A stretch of 45,171 bases of DNA, from contig DHNM01000038.1 in NCBI GenBank assembly GCA_002409525.1, positions 24,288-69,458 of the forward strand. Direction: 5' to 3'. The position numbers and the translations under genes are program-made. The notes beneath the pieces are model-generated. The model saw only the letters and a program-made list of their open reading frames with translations, was not told the origin of the DNA and searched no databases. This document shows, piece after piece, positions 8,192-16,500 of the stretch. Positions within the stretch are counted from its first letter, which is position 1; each line of letters begins with the position of its first letter. Origin of the DNA: Eubacterium sp. UBA5416. GTDB taxonomy: Bacteria; Bacillota; Clostridia; Lachnospirales; Lachnospiraceae.

Positions 8192-8300
8192 AAATCATCA
8201 CGGCAATAGAATGTCTCTGGAAAGATTAAAAGCAATTTTATCTGGGCATAAATATGTTAACCGAGAGATGAAAACGTTAAAAATACTTAAGGAGGCTGTT

Positions 8301-10955
8301 ATGAAAGAGTACTTAACCGATGTGGAACAAGTACTGCAGGAGCAAAAAACCACAAAAGATGGATTAAGTTCCCAGGAAGCCGAAAGAAGGCTTGAGCAAT
8401 TTGGAAAGAATAAGCTGAAGGAAGGGAAAAAAGATTCTCTTGTTAAGCGTTTTCTGGCAGAACTTGCGGATCCGATGATCATTATACTGATCGTTGCGGC
8501 CGTTATTTCCGGAGTTATGGCAGTGGTACACGGTGACTCTTTTGCAGACGTGATCATCATTATGATTGTGGTCATTATCAATGCAGTGCTGGGTGTGGTA
8601 CAGGAGAGTAAAGCCGAAAAGGCAATTGAAGCACTTCAGCAGATTGCAGCTGCCACGTCAAATGTAATCAGAGACGGAAAACAGATTACCATTAAAAGTG
8701 AGGATCTGGTCCCGGGAGATATCGTTGTTCTGGAGGCCGGGGATGCAGTTCCCGCAGATGCCCGTATTATGGAAAGTGCAAGTATGAAGATCGAAGAGGC
8801 GGCTCTGACAGGTGAGTCTGTTCCTGTTAATAAAGTCTGTAAGCTGCTCAACCTGGACGGACAGAAGGATGTTCCGCTGGGCGACAGAAAAAATATGTGC
8901 TATATGGGAAGTACCATTGTCTATGGACGTGGAAAAGCTGTAGTGACCGGTACCGCCATGGACACGGAGATGGGCAAGATTGCGGATGCTCTTTCCAATG
9001 CAAAAGATGATGAGACACCACTTCAGCGTAAACTGAATCAGCTCAGTAAAGTACTCAGTATTCTGGTGCTTGTGATCTGTGTGGTAATCTTTGCCGTAAG
9101 TCTTATCAGAGCAGCCGTTGACGGCAGCGGAATTGATGCGGAAGTTATCTTAAATGTATTCATGGTAGCTGTATCTCTTGCAGTAGCGGCGATTCCGGAA
9201 GGGCTGGCGGCTGTTGTAACAATTGTATTGTCTATGGGTGTCACTAAGATGTCTGCGAAAAATGCAGTGATCCGTAAACTAACCGCTGTGGAGACTCTGG
9301 GATGTACGCAGATTATCTGCTCCGATAAGACCGGAACACTGACACAGAATAAGATGACAGTAGTCGATCATTCGGGGGATGACGAGGACAGACTTGCCAT
9401 GGCTATGGCACTGTGTTCTGACGCTAAACTGGAAGACGATGGTGATGCCATCGGTGAGCCTACAGAGTGTGCTCTTGTAAATGATGCCAATAAGCTTGGA
9501 ATGCCGAAATCCGAACTGGAGAAAAAGTACCCCCGCGTCGGTGAAGCTCCATTTGACTCCGGACGTAAGATGATGTCTACGATCCATAAAAGAAGTGATG
9601 GAAAGATAATACAGTTTACAAAGGGTGCGCCTGATGTTGTTTTAAAGAAATGTACAAAGATCTTAAGAAACGGCAAAGAGGCTGTTCTTGATCAAGATAC
9701 AAGAAAAGAGATTGAACATCAGAATAAAGAACTGGCTGACCAGGCACTCCGTGTACTCTGTGCGGCACAGCGAAACTGGGATGAAGCTCCTGAAAATCAG
9801 GATCCTGAGAATCTCGAAAAAGATCTGTGCTATATCGGACTTTCCGGTATGATTGATCCAATCCGTCCGGAGGTAAAGGATGCTGTAAAGGAATGTCGTG
9901 ATGCTGGAATCCGCCCGATTATGATTACAGGGGATCACATCGATACTGCGACTGCAATTGCCAAACAGCTTGGAATAATCAAGAATGCAGATGAAGCAAT
10001 CACAGGTGCACAGCTTGATGATATCAGTGATGCTGATCTTCCCGAGAAGATTGAACAGTATTCAGTCTACGCACGTGTTCAGCCGGAACATAAAGTTCGT
10101 ATCGTAAAAGGCTGGAAGAATAAGGGAATGATCGTGGCTATGACCGGAGACGGGGTTAACGACGCTCCCTCAATTAAAACTGCCGATATCGGTGTCGGCA
10201 TGGGTATTACCGGAACCGATGTCACGAAGAACGTGGCTGATATGGTACTGGCAGACGATAACTTCGCAACAATTGTGTCGGCTGTTGAGGAAGGCAGGAG
10301 AATCTATGATAACATCAGAAAAGCGATTCAGTTCCTTCTGGCGTCCAACATTGCGGAAGTTCTTGCAGTGTTTATAGCAACACTGATGGGCTTTACAATC
10401 CTGAAACCGGCTCATTTGCTTTGGATCAACCTGATTACAGACTGTTTCCCGGCTCTGGCACTTGGAATGGAAAAAGCCGAAAATGATATTATGGAACGCG
10501 AACCCAGGAATTCGAAAGACGGAATATTTGCCGGAGGCATGGGGTTTGATATCGTACTTCAGGGTGCGATTGTAACAGTACTCACACTGCTTTCCTACTT
10601 TATCGGACACCGTCTGGAAGCAGGAGTCTGGGAGATTACAGACAGCCCGGATGGTATGACGATGGCATTTCTGACGCTGGCAATGATTGAAATCTTCCAT
10701 TCCTTTAACATGAGGTCTAGAAGAGGTTCTATCTTTAAGATGCCCGGACAGAACAAATGGCTGTGGGGTGCTATGATACTTTCTTTTGTGCTCTCGACAG
10801 GAGTGATTGAGATCCCTGTATTTGCCAAAGCGTTCTCCTTCCAGACCATCGAATGGAATGAATACCTGGTTGCCATGGGACTCGCCATATCGATTATCCC
10901 GATCGTGGAAGTCGTGAAACTGATTCAGCGAAAATTTGGAAAACCGGTATTGTAA
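8301..10955 (+). CDS. P-type cation-transporting ATPase (Ca2+/Mn2+ type, P2A)
   Basis: An 884-residue P-type ATPase. Actuator motif TGES is at 170-173, the phosphorylated aspartate D342 is in DKTGT, and the hinge motif TGDGVND is at 615-621. M4 has the PEGL signature typical of P2A pumps, and M6 has NLITDCFPALALG, close to the Ca2+ site of SERCA-type pumps. The N-terminal cation-ATPase domain and C-terminal membrane domain are complete. The ATG at 8301 is set by a consensus AAGGAGG at 8289-8295; an in-frame ATG at 8211 lies right after the terminator and lacks a good site. The Mn2+ riboswitch upstream argues for manganese (or Ca2+/Mn2+) efflux across the plasma membrane. It is monocistronic, with its own terminator. 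Confidence 0.93.
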   Translation: MKEYLTDVEQVLQEQKTTKDGLSSQEAERRLEQFGKNKLKEGKKDSLVKRFLAELADPMIIILIVAAVISGVMAVVHGDSFADVIIIMIVVIINAVLGVVQESKAEKAIEALQQIAAATSNVIRDGKQITIKSEDLVPGDIVVLEAGDAVPADARIMESASMKIEEAALTGESVPVNKVCKLLNLDGQKDVPLGDRKNMCYMGSTIVYGRGKAVVTGTAMDTEMGKIADALSNAKDDETPLQRKLNQLSKVLSILVLVICVVIFAVSLIRAAVDGSGIDAEVILNVFMVAVSLAVAAIPEGLAAVVTIVLSMGVTKMSAKNAVIRKLTAVETLGCTQIICSDKTGTLTQNKMTVVDHSGDDEDRLAMAMALCSDAKLEDDGDAIGEPTECALVNDANKLGMPKSELEKKYPRVGEAPFDSGRKMMSTIHKRSDGKIIQFTKGAPDVVLKKCTKILRNGKEAVLDQDTRKEIEHQNKELADQALRVLCAAQRNWDEAPENQDPENLEKDLCYIGLSGMIDPIRPEVKDAVKECRDAGIRPIMITGDHIDTATAIAKQLGIIKNADEAITGAQLDDISDADLPEKIEQYSVYARVQPEHKVRIVKGWKNKGMIVAMTGDGVNDAPSIKTADIGVGMGITGTDVTKNVADMVLADDNFATIVSAVEEGRRIYDNIRKAIQFLLASNIAEVLAVFIATLMGFTILKPAHLLWINLITDCFPALALGMEKAENDIMEREPRNSKDGIFAGGMGFDIVLQGAIVTVLTLLSYFIGHRLEAGVWEITDSPDGMTMAFLTLAMIEIFHSFNMRSRRGSIFKMPGQNKWLWGAMILSFVLSTGVIEIPVFAKAFSFQTIEWNEYLVAMGLAISIIPIVEVVKLIQRKFGKPVL

Positions 10956-10960
10956 AGATT

Positions 10961-10994
10961 ACGGCGCCCTTATATAATAAGGACGCCGTTTTTT
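10961..10994 (+). terminator. Intrinsic terminator after the P-type ATPase
   Basis: ACGGCG and CCTTAT pair with ATAAGG and CGCCGT around a short loop, followed by six T. Confidence 0.85.
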
Positions 10995-11006
10995 CTATAA
11001 TCGGGG

Positions 11007-11035
11007 TTGACAAAGTGAATTTCATTGAATAAACT
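11007..11035 (+). promoter_or_regulatory. Promoter of the cysE operon leader
   Basis: Perfect TTGACA (11007-11012), 17-base spacer, TAAACT (11030-11035). It drives the T-box leader that follows. Confidence 0.7.
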
Positions 11036-11041
11036 ATATAT

Positions 11042-11331
11042 ATATTTGTAAAGGCGCTGAATGGAAAAGTAACAGGGAACCGGGATCTCTTCAGAGAATA
11101 GCCGTTATCAGCTGGAAGCGGCTTGATTCTGTGACCTGCGAAGTGCCTCCGGGAGCCGATCAGATGAAAAGGAAGCTTTTATTAGTCTGATTCGTATGGC
11201 TGACGTTATAAGCCTCAAAGAGGAATTCGTGCATCTGTCGGATGAAAATTATATAACAAATGCATCTGGATTCCGAAGATAGAGTGGGACCGCGAAGAAT
11301 TTCGTCTTTATTTAGAAGACGGAATTTTTTT
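11042..11331 (+). promoter_or_regulatory. T-box leader, predicted tRNA-Cys specific
   Basis: A 290-base non-coding leader before cysE-cysS. Stem I shows the AG-bulge (CAGAGAATAG) with arms AGAATAGCCG and CGGCT..ATTCT around the distal loop. The specifier region follows a CAGG/CCTG helix and reads GAAGTGCC, so the likely specifier codon is TGC (Cys) at 11144-11146. The T-box sequence AGTGGGACCGCG lies at 11283-11294. A terminator follows: AATTTCGTCTT / AAGACGGAATT and a T run (11298-11331). Uncharged tRNA-Cys would stabilise the antiterminator and turn on cysteine synthesis and charging. The specifier call also leans on gene context; a second TGC at 11137-11139 is nearby. Confidence 0.88.
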
Positions 11332-11356
11332 ATTATAAAATATGGAGGATGTGTAT

Positions 11357-12046
11357 ATGGGATTCATTTCGCATATAAAAGAAGAAATATCTGTGATTAA
11401 GGAGAGGGATCCGGCAATTAAATCACCGTGGGAGGTGCTTTTGTACCCGAGTTTTCGGGTTATGCTAAAGTATCGAAAGGCTCATAAACAATATCTGAAA
11501 GGACACTATTTCAGAGCGAGGATGATTTCTCAGCGTGCCACGAGGAAGACCGGAATTGAGATTCATCCCGGCGCATCGATAGGGAAAGGCCTTTTTATTG
11601 ATCATGGAACCGGGGTGGTAATCGGAGAGACCACTATTATTGGAGATAATGTCACTCTTTACCAGGGAGTGACACTTGGAGGTACCGGAAAAGAATCGGG
11701 AAAAAGACATCCCACGTTGAAGGATAATGTGATGGTCAGCGCCGGTGCAAAACTGCTGGGATCTTTCACTGTAGGAGAGAATTCAAAAATCGGTGCCGGA
11801 AGTGTCGTCCTAGATGAAGTTCCGGCGAATTGCACCGTTGTAGGTGTGCCTGGCAGGATTGCGAAAATCAAAAATGTCAGAGTTCCAAGGGAGACGATGG
11901 ATCAGGTACATCTTCCGGATCCGGTTCTGGATGACCTGAAAGTTCTGCAGAAGGAGAATACAGAACTGACAAATCGTGTTTTAGAGTTGGAAAAAGAACT
12001 AAAATATGTTATAAATGATAGAGAGAAAAGCGAAGGCAAGCGTTAA
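11357..12046 (+). CDS. cysE: Serine O-acetyltransferase
   Basis: A 229-residue SAT. It acetylates L-serine with acetyl-CoA, the first committed step of cysteine synthesis. The short helical N-terminus is followed by a left-handed parallel beta-helix of hexapeptide repeats: IHPGASIGKG, the active-site FIDHGTGVVIGETTIIG and LYQGVTLGGTGK. The C-terminus is a heptad-rich helix (VLQKENTELTNRVLELEKEL), which may form a coiled coil. The ATG at 11357 has GGAGG at 11344-11348. The ATG at 11342 precedes that ribosome site and is rejected. First gene under the Cys T-box, 23 bases ahead of cysS. Confidence 0.93.
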   Translation: MGFISHIKEEISVIKERDPAIKSPWEVLLYPSFRVMLKYRKAHKQYLKGHYFRARMISQRATRKTGIEIHPGASIGKGLFIDHGTGVVIGETTIIGDNVTLYQGVTLGGTGKESGKRHPTLKDNVMVSAGAKLLGSFTVGENSKIGAGSVVLDEVPANCTVVGVPGRIAKIKNVRVPRETMDQVHLPDPVLDDLKVLQKENTELTNRVLELEKELKYVINDREKSEGKR

Positions 12047-12069
12047 GACAATAGAAGAGGGAGCATGGC

Positions 12070-13476
12070 ATGAAGTTTTATAATACATTGACCAGGAAAA
12101 AAGAAGAATTTATTCCGTTGAAGAAGGATGAGGTCAGCATGTATGTGTGCGGTCCTACCGTATATAATCTGATCCATATTGGAAACGCGCGCCCGATGAT
12201 CGTATTTGATACGGCGAGGCGTTATATGGAATATAAGGGCTATAAGGTAAAATATGTGTCAAATTTTACCGATGTTGATGATAAGATCATTGCAAAGGCA
12301 ATGGAAGAGGGTGTGACAGCCGAAGAGATCTCACAGAGATATATTGCCGAGTGCAAAAAAGATATGTCGGCTATGAATGTGAGACCTGCCACCGTTCACC
12401 CGCTGGCGACGCAGGAGATACCCGGCATGATCCGGATGATACAGACTCTGATTGACAAAGGATATGCCTATGATGTACATGGAACAGTATACTTCAGGAC
12501 GAGAAAGTTTGACGGTTATGGAAAACTATCACATAAAAATCTGGATGACCTGCGCTCGGGGAATCGATCTCTGCAGGTGACCGGTGAGGATCAGAAGGAA
12601 GATCCACTCGATTTTGTGCTTTGGAAACCAAAGAAAGAGGGCGAACCTGCATGGAATTCTCCATGGGGTGACGGACGCCCGGGCTGGCATATCGAGTGCT
12701 CTGAGATGTCAAAAAAATATCTTGGCGATGAGATCGATATTCATGCGGGCGGAGAAGACTTAATCTTTCCGCATCACGAGAATGAAATCGCACAAAGTGA
12801 GTGCTGCAATGGAAAACCATTTGCACGATACTGGCTGCATAATGCATTTTTAAATATTGATAATAGGAAGATGAGCAAATCTCTCGGAAACTTTTTCACT
12901 GTACGTGATATCAGTGAGAAATATGATCTTCAGGTACTCAGGTTTTTTATGCTTTCAGCACATTACAGAAGTCCTTTGAATTTCAGCGATCAGATCATGG
13001 ATGCCTCTAAAAATGCATATGAGCGGATTGTAAGGGCTGCGGATCACTGTAAAGATATCATCGGAACTGCCAGAACAGAAAAACTGACAGAAGAGGAACG
13101 ACAGAGAATTCATGACATGGGGCAATACCGTGACAAATTCGAGTCCTGTATGGATGATGATATAAACACCGCGGATGCTGTCTCAGCGATCTTTGAGCTG
13201 GTAAAATTCGCAAACACAGAGGTACATGAAAAGAGCTCTAAGGCATTTGCAGAGGCAGTAAAACAGGAGATTGTTTCACTGTGCGATATTCTGGGCCTGA
13301 TCGCAGACCGAAAGGAAGAGACCCTGGACAGTGATATCGAGAATCTGATCGCACAGCGGCAGGAAGCAAGAAAAACAAAAGACTTTGCAATGGCCGATGA
13401 GATTCGTGATCAACTGACAAAGATGGGAATTGTACTGGAAGATACCCGTGAAGGAGTAAAGTGGAAGAAGATCTGA
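12070..13476 (+). CDS. cysS: Cysteinyl-tRNA synthetase
   Basis: A 468-residue class I aminoacyl-tRNA synthetase that attaches cysteine to tRNA-Cys. The HIGH-type motif is HIGN at 36-39, preceded by C27 of the zinc site (YVCGPTVYN). A second part of that site is WHIECSEMS, with HHENEIAQSE after it. KMSKS is exact at 267-271. The C-terminal DALR/anticodon-binding helices are present, with the usual ending GVKWKK. The length is normal. RBS GAGGGAG lies 5' of the ATG. The stop TGA shares its A with the start ATG of the next gene, so translation is coupled. Regulated by the T-box ahead of cysE. Confidence 0.96.
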   Translation: MKFYNTLTRKKEEFIPLKKDEVSMYVCGPTVYNLIHIGNARPMIVFDTARRYMEYKGYKVKYVSNFTDVDDKIIAKAMEEGVTAEEISQRYIAECKKDMSAMNVRPATVHPLATQEIPGMIRMIQTLIDKGYAYDVHGTVYFRTRKFDGYGKLSHKNLDDLRSGNRSLQVTGEDQKEDPLDFVLWKPKKEGEPAWNSPWGDGRPGWHIECSEMSKKYLGDEIDIHAGGEDLIFPHHENEIAQSECCNGKPFARYWLHNAFLNIDNRKMSKSLGNFFTVRDISEKYDLQVLRFFMLSAHYRSPLNFSDQIMDASKNAYERIVRAADHCKDIIGTARTEKLTEEERQRIHDMGQYRDKFESCMDDDINTADAVSAIFELVKFANTEVHEKSSKAFAEAVKQEIVSLCDILGLIADRKEETLDSDIENLIAQRQEARKTKDFAMADEIRDQLTKMGIVLEDTREGVKWKKI

Positions 13477-13940
13477 TGGAAGACGGTAAAGAAGAAAACA
13501 ATAATAAAGAAGAGAGCAATAATAAAGAAGAGAGCTTAGTAAGCTATCTGAAAGAGCAGTTTCATCAGGAAGAGGTGGATATTAGGACATATTCACCTCT
13601 AACACTGGCCTATATCGGCGATGCAATCTATGAGCTGATGATCCGCACACTTCTGGTTGACAGGGGAAACACGCAGGTGAATAAACTGCACAGGAGGGCA
13701 ACGGGACTCGTGAAGGCGGAAAAGCAGTCACAGATGGTAGAAATTCTTAAGCAGCATTTTACAAAAGAAGAGATGCAGATCTATAAAAGAGGACGTAATG
13801 CGAAGTCCTTTACCAGCGCGAAAAATGCGAGCATCACAGATTACAGGAGAGCAACCGGTTTTGAGGCTGTGATGGGGTATCTGTATCTTGAGGGTAAATA
13901 TCACCGGATGATCGATTTAACAAAACTGGGTCTGTCATGA
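13476..13940 (+). CDS. mrnC: Mini-ribonuclease III
   Basis: About 154 residues of a dsRBD-less RNase III. In Bacillus, Mini-III matures 23S rRNA ends. The catalytic core shows YIGDAIYELMIR (the RNase III signature with a conserved Asp), the LHRRATGLVKAEKQS helix and the YKRGRNAKS segment. The ATG at 13476 overlaps the cysS stop; an in-frame GTG at 13461 is closer to an AAGGAG and is a real alternative. The N-terminus carries a perfect in-frame duplication of an 18-base unit (13499-13534), giving a low-complexity Asn/Lys/Glu stretch absent from the core fold. The order cysS-mrnC-rlmB is conserved in Firmicutes. Confidence 0.92.
   Translation: MEDGKEENNNKEESNNKEESLVSYLKEQFHQEEVDIRTYSPLTLAYIGDAIYELMIRTLLVDRGNTQVNKLHRRATGLVKAEKQSQMVEILKQHFTKEEMQIYKRGRNAKSFTSAKNASITDYRRATGFEAVMGYLYLEGKYHRMIDLTKLGLS
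13499..13534 (+). repeat. Perfect 18-bp tandem duplication inside mrnC
   Basis: CAATAATAAAGAAGAGAG occurs twice back to back. The length is a multiple of three, so the frame is kept and a six-residue Asn/Lys/Glu/Ser unit is doubled. Confidence 0.95.
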
Positions 13941-13977
13941 TATACAGATGAAACTGAAGTGAAAGAAGAGGAAACAG

Positions 13978-14733
13978 ATGGATAACAGCAGAAAAGAGAT
14001 GTGTGCGGAGAATAAGATAGAAGGCAGAAATGCAGTGCTGGAAGCCCTCCGTTCAGGCAGAAATGTGGACAAGGTATATATTCTTGTTGGCAGTCATGAT
14101 GCCCCGATTCAGGCAATTGCCAAAGAGGCGGAAAAACACGATACGGTTATAAGCTATGTGTCTAAAGAAAGACTGAGCCGGATTTCGGAGACAGAGAATA
14201 ACCAGGGAGTCGTGGCGCTGGCCGTCCCCTATGAATATAGCTCTGTGGATGAGATTCTTGACAGCGCGGAGAAGAAAGGTGAACCTCCGTTTATCATTTT
14301 GCTGGACGGAATTGAGGATCCCCATAACCTGGGGGCAATTCTTCGGACAGCAAATCTTGCCGGAGCTCATGGAATTATTATTCCAAAACACCGGGCATGC
14401 AGACTTACCCCTGCAGTGGCAAAGACCTCGGCAGGTGCTATCAATTACACTCCCGTTGCCAAAGTGACAAATCTGGGAAGCACAATCGATAAACTCAAAA
14501 AAAAGGGTCTGTGGTTTGTATGCGCCGATATGTGTGGTACAAAGATGTATGATCTGGATCTGAAAGGGCCGATCGGACTTGTGATTGGAAATGAGGGAGC
14601 GGGAGTCAGCCGCCTGGTGGGGGAAAAATGTGATTTTAACGCATCGATCCCCATGAAGGGAGACATTGATTCTCTTAATGCTTCTGTTGCAGCCGGGATA
14701 CTTGCCTTTGAGATTGTGAGGCAGCGAGGATAA
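13978..14733 (+). CDS. rlmB: 23S rRNA (guanosine-2'-O-)-methyltransferase (SpoU family)
   Basis: A 251-residue SPOUT methyltransferase, RlmB type, which methylates the 2'-OH of G2251 (E. coli numbering) in 23S rRNA using SAM. The N-terminal substrate-binding domain opens with IEGRNAVLEALRSG. The C-terminal knot domain has the three SpoU motifs: LLDGIEDPHNLGAILRTA, the GLVIGNEGAGVS loop, and IPMKGDIDSLNASVAAGI. RBS AGAGGAAACAG precedes the ATG. It lies 37 bases after mrnC and 5 before sigH, in the same operon. Confidence 0.94.
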   Translation: MDNSRKEMCAENKIEGRNAVLEALRSGRNVDKVYILVGSHDAPIQAIAKEAEKHDTVISYVSKERLSRISETENNQGVVALAVPYEYSSVDEILDSAEKKGEPPFIILLDGIEDPHNLGAILRTANLAGAHGIIIPKHRACRLTPAVAKTSAGAINYTPVAKVTNLGSTIDKLKKKGLWFVCADMCGTKMYDLDLKGPIGLVIGNEGAGVSRLVGEKCDFNASIPMKGDIDSLNASVAAGILAFEIVRQRG

Positions 14734-14738
14734 TAGTA

Positions 14739-15329
14739 ATGAAAAGGTATAGTGATGAGTACACAGATGAACAGCTGATTGAAAGGCTCAGAGGCGGTGA
14801 ACGTGAGATTGCGAATTATCTGGTGGACAAGTACGAGAATCTTGTCCGCAAGAAAGCCCGTGCTCTGTATCTTGCCGGATCTGATCAGGAAGATTTGCTG
14901 CAGGAGGGTATGCTGGGACTTTATAAGGCCGTGAAAGAGTATCAGCCGGATAAGGGAGCCACATTTTATACATTTGCAAGTGCCTGTATTTCAAATCAGA
15001 TGTACAAGGCGGTCACTTCATCACGCCGGCAGAAACATCAGCCCCTCAATGATTCACTTTCGCTCAATGAATTAGAGGAAAATACAGCATGGAATCTGAT
15101 TACGGAGGAAAGTCCGGAGAAGATATTCCTTGAGCAGGAACGCAGTGAACATATCACCAGTAAGATAGATTCAAGCTTAAGCACATTTGAGAAGCAGGTT
15201 CTGGAAATGTATCTGGATGGGGACGGTTACATCGAAATAGGAGAAAAGTTGAATAAGCCATCAAAATCTATAGATAATGCACTTCAGAGAATACGCAAGA
15301 AAGTGCGGAACACTCTTGGGACATCATAA
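14739..15329 (+). CDS. sigH: RNA polymerase sigma-H factor (sporulation/stationary phase)
   Basis: A 196-residue sigma-70 family protein of the SigH type. Region 2 is clear: DLLQEGMLGLYKAVKEYQPD, followed by TFYTFASACISNQMYKAV (core and -10 contacts). Region 4 has a helix-turn-helix near the C-terminus (YIEIGEKLNKPSKSIDNALQRIRKK) that would contact the -35 element. In spore-formers SigH directs early sporulation genes. The position at the end of a cysS-mrnC-rlmB operon matches Bacillus and Clostridium, although the yacP/rae1 gene usually found between rlmB and sigH is missing here. The ATG is five bases after the rlmB stop. Confidence 0.93.
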   Translation: MKRYSDEYTDEQLIERLRGGEREIANYLVDKYENLVRKKARALYLAGSDQEDLLQEGMLGLYKAVKEYQPDKGATFYTFASACISNQMYKAVTSSRRQKHQPLNDSLSLNELEENTAWNLITEESPEKIFLEQERSEHITSKIDSSLSTFEKQVLEMYLDGDGYIEIGEKLNKPSKSIDNALQRIRKKVRNTLGTS

Positions 15330-15392
15330 GATGAGAATGCGGGCAGGAAAAAGCACAAAGTGTATACCAATCTGAAAGTATCATAAAATGGG

Positions 15393-15421
15393 TGGACTTT
15401 TCGTGTGTTTTCTTCTATAAT
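15393..15421 (+). promoter_or_regulatory. Promoter upstream of xpt
   Basis: TGGACT (15393-15398), 17-base spacer, TATAAT (15416-15421). No purine riboswitch signature is seen in the 40 bases between this promoter and the xpt start. Confidence 0.6.
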
Positions 15422-15461
15422 AGATATTAATTTATAAAACACAAAAAGGCTGGTTAATTAG

Positions 15462-16037
15462 ATGAAATTATTGGAAGATCGCATACGAAAAGAAGGAGTT
15501 GTAAAACCTGGAAATGTATTAAAGGTTGACAGCTTTTTGAATCATCAGATGGATGTCAGACTGTTTGATAAGATGGGAAAAGAATTTAAAAGATTATTTG
15601 CAGACTCTCCTGTAAATAAGATTCTGACAATAGAGGCCTCCGGGATCGGAATTGCCTGCATTGCCGCTCAGCATTTTGGCGTTCCGGTAGTATTTGCAAA
15701 AAAGACGCAGAGTATTAATATTGACGGAGATGTATATACGTGTAAAATTGAATCATTTACACATAAACGCACCTATGATGTGATTGTATCGAAAAAATTC
15801 ATCAATAAGGACGATCATATCCTGATCATTGATGATTTTCTCGCCAATGGCTGCGCGGTGAACGGATTAATTGAGCTGATACAGAGTGCCGGCGCCACAG
15901 TTGAAGGTGTGGGGATTGCCATAGAAAAAGGACAGCAGCCGGGTGGAAAGCTTTTGCGTGATCAGGGCATCCGGGTTGAATCACTTGCGATTATAGATAG
16001 TATGAATGATCAGACAGGAGAGATCAATTTCAGATAA
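15462..16037 (+). CDS. xpt: Xanthine phosphoribosyltransferase
   Basis: A 191-residue type I phosphoribosyltransferase that converts xanthine and PRPP to XMP (purine salvage). The N-terminus MKLLEDRIRKEG and the segment FLNHQMDVRLF are typical of Xpt. The PRPP loop is HILIIDDFLANGCAV, and KKTQSINIDGDVY is also characteristic. The length matches the family. RBS AAAGGCTGG precedes the ATG. In many Firmicutes xpt follows a guanine riboswitch; here the leader is too short and lacks that motif, so control probably lies elsewhere. A xanthine-using enzyme near a purine-hydroxylase-type SDMH locus is suggestive, but the two are separate transcripts. Confidence 0.94.
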   Translation: MKLLEDRIRKEGVVKPGNVLKVDSFLNHQMDVRLFDKMGKEFKRLFADSPVNKILTIEASGIGIACIAAQHFGVPVVFAKKTQSINIDGDVYTCKIESFTHKRTYDVIVSKKFINKDDHILIIDDFLANGCAVNGLIELIQSAGATVEGVGIAIEKGQQPGGKLLRDQGIRVESLAIIDSMNDQTGEINFR

Positions 16038-16078
16038 TGCCTTTTACATACAGGATGTTGTCAGAGAGGAGCTTGCTT

Positions 16079-16348
16079 ATGAACGAAGAACGGTGGCATA
16101 TCATATTCACGGGGAGAGTACAGTCTGTGGGCTTCCGATATCGTTCTAAGTATGCTGCTGATGCACTTGGTCTGTCAGGATGGGTTCAAAATTTGTGGGA
16201 TGGCTCTGTTGAGATGGAAGTTCAGGGTTCAGAGGAAGATATTCAGAGCATGATATCTGCGATACAGACTTCGAATTATATTCTGATTAATGATGTCTCA
16301 TCAAAACAGGTTCCTCTGGAAAATGACAGCTGCTTTCATATAAGATAA
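16079..16348 (+). CDS. acyP: Acylphosphatase
   Basis: An 89-residue acylphosphatase, which hydrolyses the carboxyl-phosphate bond of acylphosphates. The signature GRVQSVGFRYRS holds the catalytic arginine, and GWVQNLWDGSVEMEVQG carries the catalytic asparagine (VQN). The length is normal. The ATG at 16079 has GAGAGGAG at about 16064-16071; the in-frame ATG at 16037 overlaps xpt and adds an unconserved leader. It lies 41 bases after xpt, likely in the same transcript. Confidence 0.9.
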   Translation: MNEERWHIIFTGRVQSVGFRYRSKYAADALGLSGWVQNLWDGSVEMEVQGSEEDIQSMISAIQTSNYILINDVSSKQVPLENDSCFHIR

Positions 16349-16355
16349 AAAGTAC

Positions 16356-16384
16356 TTGACAATTCATACAATATTTGATAAAAT
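16356..16384 (+). promoter_or_regulatory. Promoter of tRNA-Thr
   Basis: TTGACA (16356-16361), 17-base spacer, TAAAAT (16379-16384), about 34 bases upstream of the tRNA. Confidence 0.75.
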
Positions 16385-16417
16385 TTCTATTTGTAGCGAA
16401 CGAAAATACGTTGCTAA

Positions 16418-16489
16418 GCTGATGTGGCTCAGAGGTAGAGCACTTCCTTGGTAAGGAAGGGGTCACGAGTTCAATTCTCGTCATCAGCT
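16418..16489 (+). tRNA. tRNA-Thr (anticodon GGT)
   Basis: A 72-base cloverleaf. Acceptor arms are GCTGATG/CATCAGC, the D stem is GCTC/GAGC, the anticodon stem is CTTCC/GGAAG with loop TTGGTAA (anticodon GGT), and the T arm is CGAG/CTCG around TTCAATT. CCA is not encoded. A run of T follows directly. Confidence 0.95.
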
Positions 16490-16500
16490 TATTTTTTTAC

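Noticed and set aside
8211..8300. Upstream ATG (8211) as start of the P-type ATPase
   Set aside because: It directly follows the riboswitch terminator and lacks a ribosome site, whereas 8301 has AAGGAGG and gives the family-typical N-terminus.
10170..10700. 176-residue minus-strand open frame over the P-type ATPase
   Set aside because: Antisense shadow of conserved ATPase motifs, including TGDGVND and M6.
15422..15461. Guanine/xanthine riboswitch ahead of xpt
   Set aside because: Only about 40 bases separate the promoter from the ATG, and no purine-aptamer sequence is seen.
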